A DNA stretch of 64,000 nt. Origin: Megalobrama amblycephala (taxonomy: Eukaryota; Chordata; Actinopteri; Cypriniformes; Xenocyprididae). The first letter of the stretch is position 1. Each line of letters opens with the position of its first letter. The notes below the pieces were generated by a model. It did not search any database, was not told where the DNA came from, and was given only the letters and a program-made list of their open reading frames with translations. A program made the position numbers and the translations under genes. The stretch lies in contig NC_063054.1 in assembly GCF_018812025.1 (NCBI RefSeq), positions 6,250,582 through 6,314,581 on the forward strand, given 5' to 3'. Of the stretch, positions 11,270-22,393 are shown piece by piece.

Positions 11270-12048
11270 GATTAGACCACATTAATAGTACTTTATTGAC
11301 TATATTCAATTCGAGTGGGCAGTATTTCCTTGAAAAATCTCCACCTTTTGTGTAGAAAGAAAGTCATACAGGTTTGAGGCCTGTTGCATGAAGCTAGTTG
11401 AACAAACTCTGAGTTTCAGAGAAAGATTAGAGTTGGGAAAAAAAAAACATAAAAAATCCAACCTGGTTTAGATCAGGTTCAGCAGGCTCACACCGCTTGC
11501 ACGTCCTGATTTTGCCGAGTTAGACGCGTTCTTGGGTCAACATATTTTGTTGATCCTGGAACAACATCCTGGTATAAATATTCTCTGTCAACTCAGGGTT
11601 TGATCCAGAGTTTGTGATTAACTCTGAAGTGTGACAAACAGTCATTCACATGGAGCATGGCTAAGTAACTATGAATAATGTAATAAACAGCAGCAAAAGA
11701 CAGGCAATTTTAGTCTCTAAACATGTTTTCACTATAAACTGCTTTAATTTGGAGTGAGAGATACAGGGGGCTTTACTGCATCAGATACATCTCACTTTGC
11801 TCACAGCTGATTGGTCCAGTTTTAGTCTGTGATCTCTAACCCAGAGCAGGTTAGCTTTGTAGCGCAAGTTACCATGGTGATGAACACTGCTAAAAACCAA
11901 TTTCTTGAGCCAGAAAAACCAGAGCTTGCGCAAATTGATCTCAATCTTACCTGGGTAGCAACTGAAAACTGCTTCATGCAACAGGCCTCTGGAAGGATGA
12001 GTAAATAATGACATTTTCATTTTTGGATGAACTAACCCCATTAATTGT
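11270..12048. mobile_element. Angel-like element remnant split by a second inverted-repeat element
   Basis: AAAGAAAGTCATACAGGTTTG on the left and GATGAGTAAATAATGACATT with TTTTTGGATGAACTAACCCC on the right are the two sides of an Angel-like right arm, separated by the element at 11378-11987. Confidence 0.5.
11378..11987. mobile_element. Inverted-repeat DNA element, GGCCTGTTGCATGAAGC termini
   Basis: Ends are GGCCTGTTGCATGAAGC and GCTTCATGCAACAGGCC, a perfect 17-bp terminal inverted repeat. The interior shares words (CAGGTTAG, AAGTTACCATGG, CTCTGAGTT-like) with the 32.2-33.3 kb element, suggesting one broader family. No coding capacity seen. Confidence 0.65.
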
Positions 12049-12563
12049 ACCCCTACTGGAAGACTGATTCAGAGTCTAATGTAACAACATACCATGTTGT
12101 TTTATGTAATGAAGGATAGTCATGTGCAGCTGAAAGCCCTCTAACTCAGCCAAAAGGAGCCTTGGCGTGTCAAAAGCATTGCGTGAAGCAGCATCAAAAA
12201 GATCACCCTATGACCCTTGTTAAATTGCAAATATCCAGGGAAAAACAAAGGCAGATTTACAGGATCATGAAATGTATTACATTCATCTGTTTTGCATTAA
12301 GCTATTAAGTGTTTTGAAGAGAAAATATCTGCCATGTGAACATATGCAAATACAGTAATCAGTCATTTTCTGACTGCTAGTAATTCGTGTGCCTAAACAC
12401 TATGTTCTAGTTGATTATGACACATAGTAGTACAAGAAAGCAGGACATTTTTCCCGCAGTTTGCACCACTGTTCCCTTTGGACCATGACGTGTTCATCAA
12501 ACATAAGCTGGAAACATACATATTTAATGCTACAAATTTAAGGAAAGACTTGTGTTTAATAAA
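12049..12563. other. Unclassified intergenic DNA
   Basis: AT-rich sequence between two repeat blocks; I see no coding, RNA or repeat signal that I can name. Confidence 0.4.
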
Positions 12564-13231
12564 GGTCATATAAACAAAAGCCAGTGACCACAAAATGTCC
12601 ACTACATTGTTACACAGAGATGACTGTATATTGTTTGGCATCATTTGAATACTTTGTGGTAAATTAGAGAATTCTGGGATATTTTGTTTTTCCACCAGTT
12701 ATAATATGAAAGGGTAGGTTCACCCAAAAATGAAAATTCTGTCATCAGTTGCCCAAACCCATAAGACTTTTGTTCATCTTTGAACACACATATATTTTTA
12801 AATTAAACCTAAGAGATTTCTTCCCTTTCCCTTCATTGAAGACTTCATTGAAGAAAAAAAAATGAAGATATTGTAAAAATGAATCTGAATCGTGCAGTTT
12901 AATCCAATACTTGAAGATCGTGAAGACACGATCACTTTATATATTTCACATATAAACACTAGTAGTAACAGTAGAACGTAAAATATCTAGCTTCGGCCAG
13001 ACTGCCTTCTGTATTCAATTTACCAAAAAAAAAAAAAAACAACAACAACAACAACAAAAAAAAAAAACGTCCCCCCCCCCCATAAGTTGAATAGGGAAGG
13101 CGTAGGTAATGTGTAATAAAGGCGTAGGATGTAATAACAGCTTTTTGAACTGCCAGAGTTTTACACCTTCTTCGTAAGTTGAAGGTAGTCTGGCAGAAGC
13201 TAGATATTTTACTTCATAACTTGTTAAATAT

Positions 13232-13271
<40 letters not shown>

Positions 13272-13542
13272 AATGCATTGCTTCACTTCAGAAGGCCTTT
13301 ATTAACCCCTGGAACCATGCAGAGTACGTTTATGATGGATGGATGTGGATGGAGGCACTTTCTTTCAGCTCATACTCAATGATCCTTGCTCACTGCCATC
13401 ATAAAGCTCGGATGCATCAGGATATTTATTAATATTTCTCAGATTGTGTTTATCAGAAAGAAGAAAGTCATGTACACCTATGATGGCTTGAGGGTGAGTA
13501 AAGCTTGGGGCAATTTTCATTTTAAAGTGAACTATTCCTTTA
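12564..13542. repeat. Second copy of the 9.57-10.17 kb module plus Angel-like right end
   Basis: GTCATATAAACAAAA, CCACAAAATGTCCACTACAT, GGGTAGGTTCACCCAAAAAT and GAACTGCCAGAGTTTTACAC are shared with 9572-10165. It contains poly-A, poly-C and poly-T runs and ends GTGAACTATTCCTTTAA at about 13542. Confidence 0.6.
13015..13266. repeat. Homopolymer-rich stretch (A, CAA, C, T runs)
   Basis: Poly-A with CAA repeats and a poly-C run near 13025-13080, and an uninterrupted run of T near 13235-13266. Prone to assembly length errors. Confidence 0.85.
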
Positions 13543-16374
13543 ATTGTACTTTTTTGACATGCAAGCACAAACCTCATTGGTTCTTGTACGTCAAGCAAGC
13601 ACGTTTGGGCTTCCAGTTTAATCCAATAAGCCTAATCCAAAAAGGAAATATCCCATTTGTTGTGCATATGATAAAATGTTTATGAGTAATCAATACTTAA
13701 AAATGAATTTTTGATATTACAAACTACACTAAATTCTGTGAATGTCTTACATTATAATTTGACTTCCTTTAATTCAAATGTGAAATACAACTCTGCATCC
13801 TGTCTGTTACCTCAAATCAGTTCAAATTAGAGACTTGCACTCTTTTGACTTAGGTCATGTAAGCAACCACTCAGCAATCACCCAGAACACCCAAGGAACC
13901 ATATTGCAATTCTCTAAAAAAAACTACTCATAGCAACTGGAGGAATAGAAACTGTAAAACTACAGTTTAAAACATACTTTTAAGTCATATGTTCCTTTTA
14001 AATGAGTATGCTTCTAGTGCTCTGTCATCCTGATTTGCAGAGTTATATTTTGTTGTATCCCTAGGGCACTTCCCACTGGAGTATCAGCTGACGGTACCTA
14101 TGCATTTAGGTCACTGGCTCTTTCTAGGGGATGGGTTTGTGGTATTTGCATTTGTGATATAACAATCACCATTGTTCAATTGCAGCTCCCGTCACTGTCC
14201 AGAGGGTGAAATCAGAGGTGAAATCAACACGTGAGGTGGCGGATCGTCTATGATACTCTTCTGTAGTAGGGAAAAGGTAGGGAATCTGTAGTGCCCCGGG
14301 CTGTAGCCAGACTCCATGAGATCTAGTGTTTCACCTCACATGAAAGAGAAGCCTCTCTTTGTGGCTGGGATATTATCCCTATTTATTCCCATTCCTGAAA
14401 TCTAATCCTCACAGGACAAGAGCAGCAAGATAAAGCTAGACAATGAGTGACGCAGATTTGTCCTTTCTCTTGGTTTTGATCTGCCCTCATTTGATTCTTT
14501 TTAGAATGTTTAAATTAGTAGATTTGATCTTTTTTACAGTGACATTGTAGCTTAATAGCTAGATAGAAACTTACAACGTACAGTAAGTGTTAGCTAACTT
14601 AGCTAAATTAAATCCTAGTGCAACATGGCTGTGAATGTGACTTAGCTTTTGAATTTGTTAATCATATTTTGCAAATTAATATTGAGACTATTCTAGCCCC
14701 ATAAACCAAAACTCCATAAAAAGTTGTGCTTTGACATTGATGTGATCTAGGAACTTTATACAGTGCATGCTATTTTAAAGGTGTAAAAATCAATATGGTG
14801 TCTACCTTAGGGTTGATGTTAGCATGTTGCTAAGCTAACAGTGTGATACGGTACCTTAATAAAAATGCATAGAATACACACATTGGGTCAAATGTGTTTT
14901 AATTAGATTGAATTTCAATTATTTTTATTGATGAAAATAGAAAAATGCTTTTGGTATACTTTTCAATTTGGGCAACATTTCAATTTGCACGATATGAACA
15001 TATGTAGCGAACATGCTACAACTGCTACAGTTGTTCAAGTTATTAAGAGTTTGTTTGTTCATAAAGTTGTACATTTATTTTTCAACAAAAACTTCATCCT
15101 GGTTCAGAAACTAGAATTATGTTTTATGCTAGAGCCTTGTTTTTTGCTTTTGTTTTTGTTTAGTGAAAGCTGTCTAACTTTGTCCTAAACACCTACTACT
15201 TCTATAGAATAAATGGTTAAAGAACTCAAAAAATCATTCTATACATCATTTAACACTGTAGCCTTGGGCAGTCCATAATATGTTTGCTCCATAAGTAATG
15301 GCATGGTCATGTGTCCTAAATGGGCAGCTATTCATTCATTATTCATGCATCCTACCATGGTCAATAAGCAATAATCTGGATGACGCAGATAATGAAAAGG
15401 TCACTACAATGTCTAAGGAAGGATCCTAGCAATGCAAGAGGTGCAAGGCATTTATTTATTTATTTTTTATTTGGCTAAAAAGAATGAAACTGTGGTGCCT
15501 TTAAAGAAATATTCTGGGATCTCTATTAGGTTCAATCAACAATATATATTTGTGACAATGTTGTGCAGGGATGACGTAATTTTGTAGGCCAACCCAGAAG
15601 TTATCAGCCTGCATGGTTCCCTCTACAAAAACCCAATAGGATTTTTCCATTGGCTTTTGGGTTATAGAAAGTAAGGTCTATGTCTAACAAAAGCTTATGA
15701 AAGCAGACTAGTTAATAGATGAGTTTACCTGTTTGGCTGATGATGTTTAATGTCTAAGACAGACCTCTATAGTCCTATTTAGCCACTTGTTAGCAACTGC
15801 CTTTTTTCAAGAAAAGTAAAAGCTTTAAAAAAAAAAAAATAAATAAATAATTACTGATGTATTTTAAGTTGTAGAATGAAACATGAGAATATCTTGAGAC
15901 CTTATTTATGGCATTTAATCAAAAACCCATTAAAAAAAAAAGGGAAGTGCTAAAATGCTAATTCATTTCCGGGATTTGGCCTACAAAAAAATGTCATTCA
16001 TGAAAAAAAGAAAGGTTACAGGGCACTCTGTTAGAACTTTTGCTTTACCTGAGAAAATCTGTTTAAATCTGCCTTTTTACTGTACTTTTTTCACTGCATT
16101 GTAAAATTAGATATAACTGTACACACAAAAGGTTATATCTAAGTTTTTTTCACAATATTGTTTATTGATCTGTCTTGTAGCTGTACTGTTAAAATAGTAT
16201 GTTAGTGTTTATAAAATGGACCCATTTACTTCCATTGTAAGTGCCTCACTGTAACACCCAGACTTTTTTTTTTTTTTTAATTAAAAGGAAAAATGAGTGG
16301 AAATTAATTTTTGTGGTAATAAACCTTATTCTACAGTACAAATGTTATTGGTTGAGCTTATCCTGGAATATTCC
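13543..16374. other. Unclassified intergenic DNA
   Basis: 2.8 kb of AT-rich sequence without inverted-repeat termini or coding exons that I can support. It is the longest repeat-poor stretch of the left half, so a candidate place for conserved regulatory DNA, but nothing in the sequence alone shows this. Confidence 0.35.
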
Positions 16375-16816
16375 TTTAAAGGAATTAAAAATGAATCAGA
16401 ATTAATAATTCCTGATAATTTACTCACCCCCATGTCATCCAAGATGATTATGTAAAAAAATCCTGGAAAAAAATATGGACAACAATCCTGGAAAGGTTCC
16501 CTCAAAAACCTTCATTTCTTTTTGAGGGAAACTTTCCAGGATTGTTTTCCATATTTTTTCGCTAGATAAGATCTTTATTCCTCAGATGGGATTGTGTAGA
16601 GCCCTTTGAAGCTGCACTAAAACTGCAATTTGGACCTTCAACCTGTTGGTAGCTGTTGAAGTCCACTATATACTGTAGAGAAAAATGCTGGAATGTTTTC
16701 CACAAAAACCATTATTTCATTTCTACTGAAGAAAGAAAGACATAAAAAACTTGGATGACATGGGGGTGAGTAAATTATCAGGAAATTTTCATTCTGAAGT
16801 AAACTAATACTTTAAA
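16375..16816. mobile_element. TTTAA-ended inverted-repeat element, family B copy 1
   Basis: From CTTTAAAGGAATTAAAAATG to AGTAAACTAATACTTTAAA, with matching inverted arms (CCTGATAATTTACTCACCCC versus GGGGTGAGTAAATTATCAGG). Contains the strong hairpin at 16467-16559. Related copies at 17.8-18.6 and 57.3-57.7 kb. Confidence 0.65.
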
Positions 16817-17824
16817 TGCATTCTAGGTATGGAGCATTTTGGATAGAGTTAATGTGTGAAACAAATGAATTGACACTGATTGTTTTGACAAAGAACCCTT
16901 CTTCCCCAGGGGATCATAAGGGAATTTCCCAGCATGCTCTGTCTTACTTTTTGGCAGCCTGTATCCTTGCTACCACACCACTTCAGAGTGAGACGATGAA
17001 CCTTGCACTGTTGAATGGCTGCCAAATTCAACAGCTTGTGGTTTCACAACGCCTCCATCAACCTGATAAACCACACTTCACTTTATATCTACATTTTAGC
17101 TTTAAGTTATTTGTTTACTACTGTATGTCAGCCACGTAGAACCTCTGCAATACTTAACTAGTTATCGCTACAGTTTGCTTTAACTGTGCTGTACTGTCTG
17201 ATGCAAATAACAAAAGAAGCTGTTTATCTCTTTGGCCTATATCCAAACGGCCATTAGTCATTGTCATTGTCAAGGTCATTGTTGTTGATGACCTAAGCTC
17301 AGTCTTCCTGTGATTTACACATAGCCTAACCTGAGGCAAGATGATGTCATTGTCTGTTTGAAGTGTCTGAGGGATGACACAAGTCAAAGCCTCACAGGAA
17401 ACGATACAGTTATTCATGTCTTCATGCTGTGGCACCTGCAGCTGTATGGCTGTATACACCGTGCATACCATGATCGCTCCGACTGACCTGAGATACATTT
17501 TCGTTTTGAATATGTCAGCAGTTATTATGTTTGTTCCCTTATCTGTTGACTTAACCAGTGATGTCAACCTTTCGTAAACTGATCATTCATTTGAATTGGT
17601 TCATTCTTTTTTAGTGAATTAGCCAATAGCATTTTCTCAGTTCAGTAAAACAAACATGGTTGTTGTGCTTGGATTATTTTCATTAAACAACAGATCAAAC
17701 CAAGACATGGCTTGACAGTATTGATTATTGATGTCAATCCATCTATACCGCTTATACTATATTGGGTATAAGAAGTACTGAATGATTACTGATGTACTGA
17801 TAATGTTCTGATAATGTTAGTGTA
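16817..17824. other. Unclassified intergenic DNA
   Basis: Contains open frames up to 137 codons (minus strand 17154-17567), but their composition and lack of any family motif make them unconvincing. Confidence 0.35.
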
Positions 17825-18562
17825 GCTTCAAAGGGCTCTAACTGATACCAGTCGAGGAATAATGGTCTAATCTAGTGAAATGATCTGTCATTTCAATATA
17901 TATACCCTTTCGAAATCCTTCATTCTGAAGGGCCCTTTGAAATGACCAGTTTTGAGCACTTCGGTTTGGAACGACCCTTCAATATGGCAGCCATGATTGT
18001 TTTCACTCCAAAGTATACCGTTTGGAATGCACCTTATCTCTTTTCTTCTTATTATTGTAGAATTCCGGCAGTGTAGATGCTGCTAAGTGTATTACTCGCC
18101 CTCCACAGGTCAAAATTTGAACTAATTCTTATATACTTGCACTAGAATATTGTATATGACAATTTAGTTGAAACTTTGACCTGTGGAGGGCAGTAATACA
18201 CTAAACAGCATCTACACTGCCGGAATTCTACAAGAAGAAGAAGAAGAAGAAGAGAGCTAGTGCAAGATGAGCATTTGTGGTTAAAAAGTATATACTTTTT
18301 ATTTTTTTTTATTTTTTTAGAAAATGACAGATTGTTTCACTAGATAAGACCCTTATTCCTCATCTGGGATTGTGAAGAACGCTTTGAAGCAATTTGGACC
18401 TTCCACCCACTGAACCCCACTGAAGACCACTATTCAGAGAAAAACCCTGGAATGTTTTCCTCAAAAACCTTTTTTTTTTTCCCCACTGAAAAAGAAAGAC
18501 ATGAACATGGGGATGAGTAAATTATCAGGAAATTTAAATTCAGAAGTGAACTTATCCTTTTA
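17825..18562. mobile_element. Family B element copy 2, split by a hairpin MITE
   Basis: The left part (CTTCAAAGGGCTCTAACTGA) is the reverse complement of its right part and of the 16.6-kb copy. The right arm continues ACCACTATTCAGAGAAAAAC to GATGAGTAAATTATCAGGAA. The 18055-18233 MITE lies in the middle. Confidence 0.55.
18055..18233. mobile_element. Hairpin MITE with ~70-bp inverted repeats
   Basis: TTGTAGAATTCCGGCAGTGT at the left pairs with ACACTGCCGGAATTCTACAA at the right, and pairing continues through GCCCTCCACAGGTCAAA / TTTGACCTGTGGAGGGC. A (GAA)n microsatellite follows directly (18234-18252). Confidence 0.8.
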
Positions 18563-18969
18563 CTTCAGAGTTAAAAAAAAAAAAAAAAAAAGTTTCCAGT
18601 CAATGATTTTTGATCATTTTTTAAAAACCTTTTGTGGCCTCCAGAATATTTTGTAGTATCCATATCTGAACATTCAAAATATCAAAAGAGTCTCTGCTTA
18701 AAAAAAAAAAAAAAAAAATTCTAGCTTCATGCATAATTTTTAAATCAACACCTGAATGTGGGTAAGTTTAATAAAAAAAAAATTGCATTTTGAACAAAAA
18801 TCTGGGAAAATTGCATTTTTTGCAAAAGACTATGTCTGGATTGGATTCAGAATGATAATCATAGATGCAGTAGATCTCGTCCATCAACACTCCCAAAGCT
18901 TGCACAGTCCAGTAACATTTGGCAGTTTTGATTTAGCCTGTATGCTGTTGAATGTTTGATGATCGCTTT

Positions 18970-19176
18970 AGCTTAATGTATAAGCAATGCTTCTATCACT
19001 TGTTTCTGCTTCTTTGCTTGTTTTTGGATCTGGAGATTCTTTACTCTTTCAGAAGATGCGTTATAGCTCCCCATGTGTAACAGTGAAAACATGGATTGCT
19101 GGAATGAATTCTGTCAATGATGGGAAACACTGTGTCACAAATTACGAGAAATTCCATCAGTGGTGGGGAAAGAGTT
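18970..19176. repeat. Dispersed repeat, inverted relative near 49.0-49.2 kb
   Basis: TTCCATCAGTGGTGGGGAAAGAG, ACAGTGAAAACATGGAT and TTGTTTCTGCTTCTTTGC reappear in reverse complement at about 49047-49170 in nid2 intron 9. Unknown class. Confidence 0.5.
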
Positions 19177-19274
19177 AATTTGAGAGCATTCTGAAATCTT
19201 TATCTTTCAGAACTAACCAACAAATTGTTAGCTGGGTAAGCAGCCATTCACACCAAAAGTGTTTTTGTGTCCAC

Positions 19275-19679
19275 TAGAGTTGCCAAAAGTACCAACTTCG
19301 GTACCAATCGGTACTGAAATTTGAAAAATGTGACGCTTTGAGCACTCTGATTGGCCATTGTGTTCATGGCCCATCGGTTATGTCTGTGATTGCCTACAAT
19401 GATCAACACACCACAGTGTTTGAAAGCACACGGAAGTGTTTGAAAGCACACGGAAGTGTTTGAACTTGAAAGCGGGAGCCGAAAGAGCATCACTGATGAC
19501 TATTTACAATGTTTTTGAAGTGTTAATCATTGAAGCCAATCACAGACATATCCGATGAGCGTGTCAACACGATGGCCAATCAGAGGTGTTTACGAATCCG
19601 CTCAACAATGCTCAAAGCATCACAATTTTAAAATTTCAGTACTGACTTGGTAACAAATACGGTACTTTTGAAAACTCTA
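19275..19679. mobile_element. hAT-like MITE
   Basis: Terminal inverted repeats TAGAGTTGCCAAAAGTACC and GGTACTTTTGAAAACTCTA, 405 bp. Flanks GTGTCCAC and GCATCCGC agree at five of eight positions, all differences being transitions, compatible with an old 8-bp duplication. Internal 20-bp tandem repeat (CACACGGAAGTGTTTGAAAG) near 19428. Confidence 0.6.
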
Positions 19680-20779
19680 GCATCCGCCCGTGGTGTTTTT
19701 CAGTTGCTTTCCAGACATGTTCGTTCTGCTCAGGTGTTATCATTTGGTTCAGTCTCAAGTCTTAAAGAAATGTGCAATAGTTACACAAATGCTAGACATT
19801 CTGAAAAAAATCATTATATTTTTAATATGAAGTGTTGCTTTTGCCAAAAAATCTCCCCTCTGTGTACCATCAGATGAAATGTCATCTTCATAGACTTCAT
19901 AGATTGTTGTAAGTCATTCCTGTACAGTTTGAAGTTCTGTGCTTGTTGTCTCATACTCTGTTCTTGCAGAGACACATGACACATAGCCAGACGTGTTCAT
20001 GAGCTGATAAGAGCTCTAAAGTAATCAAGACTTTATGGTTATTACATCTATTCAAGATAAAACAAATACTGAGCTTTGAGCAAGTCAGACAGTGGCTGTT
20101 GGATTGGGTCGGTCGCGCACACAAAGCACGTGGTTGCTGTGTGAAGCCGTAGGGTGTGAGATAGTCGCGGGAGAACTGGGTCAGTATAAATCTGGGACTT
20201 TGTTTTTGCTCCGGTACACAGAGCACCTGTCTTACCTGCCGAGCTTGCGGCTCATGTCAGATTCAGCTGTTTCCCATCTGAATTTCTCAGAAGTGAAGGA
20301 AACATTTCCTCTGTTAGCACGTACACACTCTATTTACACACTAGCCATGTCTCTTCTGTGCACTGGCACATTTTATTTCCCACCACTCTGTGTAGTTGAA
20401 ATTGTATAACAGAATTCTCTGTACCTCAGGGTATTTTGTGATTTGGTTCTATCATGTGTGAGATAAGAAGGAACTAATCGATGTATCCAAACAGAGGAGG
20501 GGAAGCGCTTGGCCAATGCGAGCCACAGGTGAGGGCAAAGACAGTCACTGCCCAGAGAGTCCACAGAGCAAACACATGTTAAGTGGACCAGGGTTCACAA
20601 GGGAAGAAGGAAAGCAGGATAAACAGTGATGTCTGCCGCATGCCATTTATCAAGTACATTTATCAGTGGTGCATAGAAACACAAATATTAATTCATACAT
20701 CCATATTGAACAAAGAGGAGGGGAAAGAAACAAATAAAACAGATAAAAATAAGTAAAAAAAAAAAATATGATGATAAGT
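19680..20779. other. Unclassified intergenic DNA
   Basis: No gene, RNA or transposon terminus recognised. Confidence 0.35.
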
Positions 20780-21059
20780 TATTTTTATTATTATTTATGA
20801 ATATGGCAAAAGGAAAGAAGAAATGATCATGTCTCTTCATAAGACTTGGATTAAACCGCTCAATTCATGTGGATTTATTTTACGATCTCTTTATGAATGT
20901 TTTAAAGCATCAGAGTTTTGGGTGAATAGACTTTGAATGGAGGGACAGAAAAACTTAATTTGTGTTTCGAAGATGAACGACAGTCTTATGGGTTTGAAAC
21001 GACATGAAAGTGGGCAACTGATGACAGGATTTTCATTTTTGAGTGAACTAACCCTTTAA
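20780..21059. mobile_element. Angel-like TTAA element, right end
   Basis: Ends TTTTCATTTTTGAGTGAACT then AACCCTTTAA. The preceding ATAAGACTTGGATTAAACCG is shared with the copies ending at 35.38 kb and starting at 32.03 kb. Confidence 0.5.
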
Positions 21060-21356
21060 CTGACTTATGTGAACAAATATATGAAAAAAAGCACTAGCAC
21101 TAGCTTTTGGCCCGAACCATACTCTACGCAAGTACGTGACTGCAAACAAGGCTGCTCAGGCATTAGTGTAATCTGTGTTGAATGGTAAGTTTTCTATTTC
21201 TGGCATGGCAGAGCAACAGTTTAAGGAAGACTTGAGTATGTTAGTTGAAGTTTGTTAAACTGTTAGCAAGCTAACTCAATAATGACACGTCTGTTTTTAA
21301 TGGTTGACATTTACAATTCTATCGCCCCTTGAGTCTGTAACTTAAACAGTACCGCA

Positions 21357-21380
21357 AAAAAAAAAAAAAAAAAAAAAAAC
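21357..21380. repeat. Poly-A run
   Basis: About 24 consecutive A residues. Confidence 0.9.
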
Positions 21381-21610
21381 ATAATAAACAGTATGTATAT
21401 AAAAGAAAATTGCGCATTTGTAATGCATTGACCTATCATTTGCACCTGAGTTTGCGTACGTGCGTAGAATGTTTCTGACCTTCGGCAGCTCTCCGTCTGT
21501 GAATGCTAGCCAGTGTTAATCAGTAACCCTTTTGACGTGACCTCTGTACAGACCTCCCTTCAGAGTTTGACCTAGAAAAGACCTGCAAAGAATAATACAA
21601 AGACACACCC

Positions 21611-21914
21611 TTTAAAGTCACCATTAAATCAAAATTGACAATTCTATATTTTTATGGAATATTGCAGTTATATATAATAAATGATTTATCCATTCACATC
21701 ATTATATATATTTTTTAAATTCATGTATTCAATCAAAACTCCCCCATCTTCAATTCTCTAATGACGTATTTACTAGTGTGACAAAATCCGATGGAAAAAA
21801 ATAAGTCCTGGCTTATATTTGTTCTTGTTTGAGAAGCCGTTTCACTTGGAAATATGTCACAATATAGAGAAGAAAAGACTATCGCAACTTCTGTTTCATG
21901 TCAACTTTAAAGAC
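21611..21914. repeat. TTAA-type inverted-repeat element, family C
   Basis: TTTAAAGTCACCATTAAATC with AAAATTGACAATTCTATATT at the left and CATGTCAACTTTAAAG at the right. An inverted relative (GGAATATT...GCAGT and TCAAAATTGACAATTCT words) lies at 31525-31848. Confidence 0.5.
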
Positions 21915-21992
21915 ATGAGTAAGAACAAAGACTATAGAATAGGCCTAACACAAGATGGTTCACTCGTATTGTATTGATTGTGAGAAAGTGCA

Positions 21993-22393
21993 ACACGCAA
22001 TATGGCGGAATAAGTCCCGCCTTCTAAATAAGAGCCAATCGCCGATTGGTAAAGTCATTGCGTCACTGCAGCGGCCGTTAGAAGCTCCGGTTCCTATAGA
22101 AACTGTCAGACTCGCGCCTCCGAAATTAGACCCAAGAGACGCGCATTTAGGACTGCACATGCGCATTAGCTTGATCCAGCCTGTTTTTTTGTTTTTGTTT
22201 TTTTGGTCATGATTTGAGCGTTTAGAAACAAAATTTATGAGACGGTTATTGTGAGTTATTTAATCGAAAGCTTGGCAAACAGCTTTGGAGAATTTGGTGT
22301 TTCCCCATTCAAAGAGGAGCTGAATACCCGAGAGGCGTTTCAAAGACGGACGCCGAGTGAAATGACTTGTCTTAAAGGGATCGACTTTGGTAA
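21993..22393. repeat. Inverted paralogous copy of the 1.6-2.4 kb repeat, without MITE
   Basis: About 400 bp matching the reverse complement of the 1.6-2.4 kb block. It carries an uninterrupted GAGCGTTTAGAAAC where the other copy has the MITE, so it serves as the pre-insertion reference. Confidence 0.75.

Noticed and set aside
17154..17567. 137-codon minus-strand open frame
   Set aside because: No recognisable motif, no splice context, overlapping open frame on the opposite strand; treated as chance.
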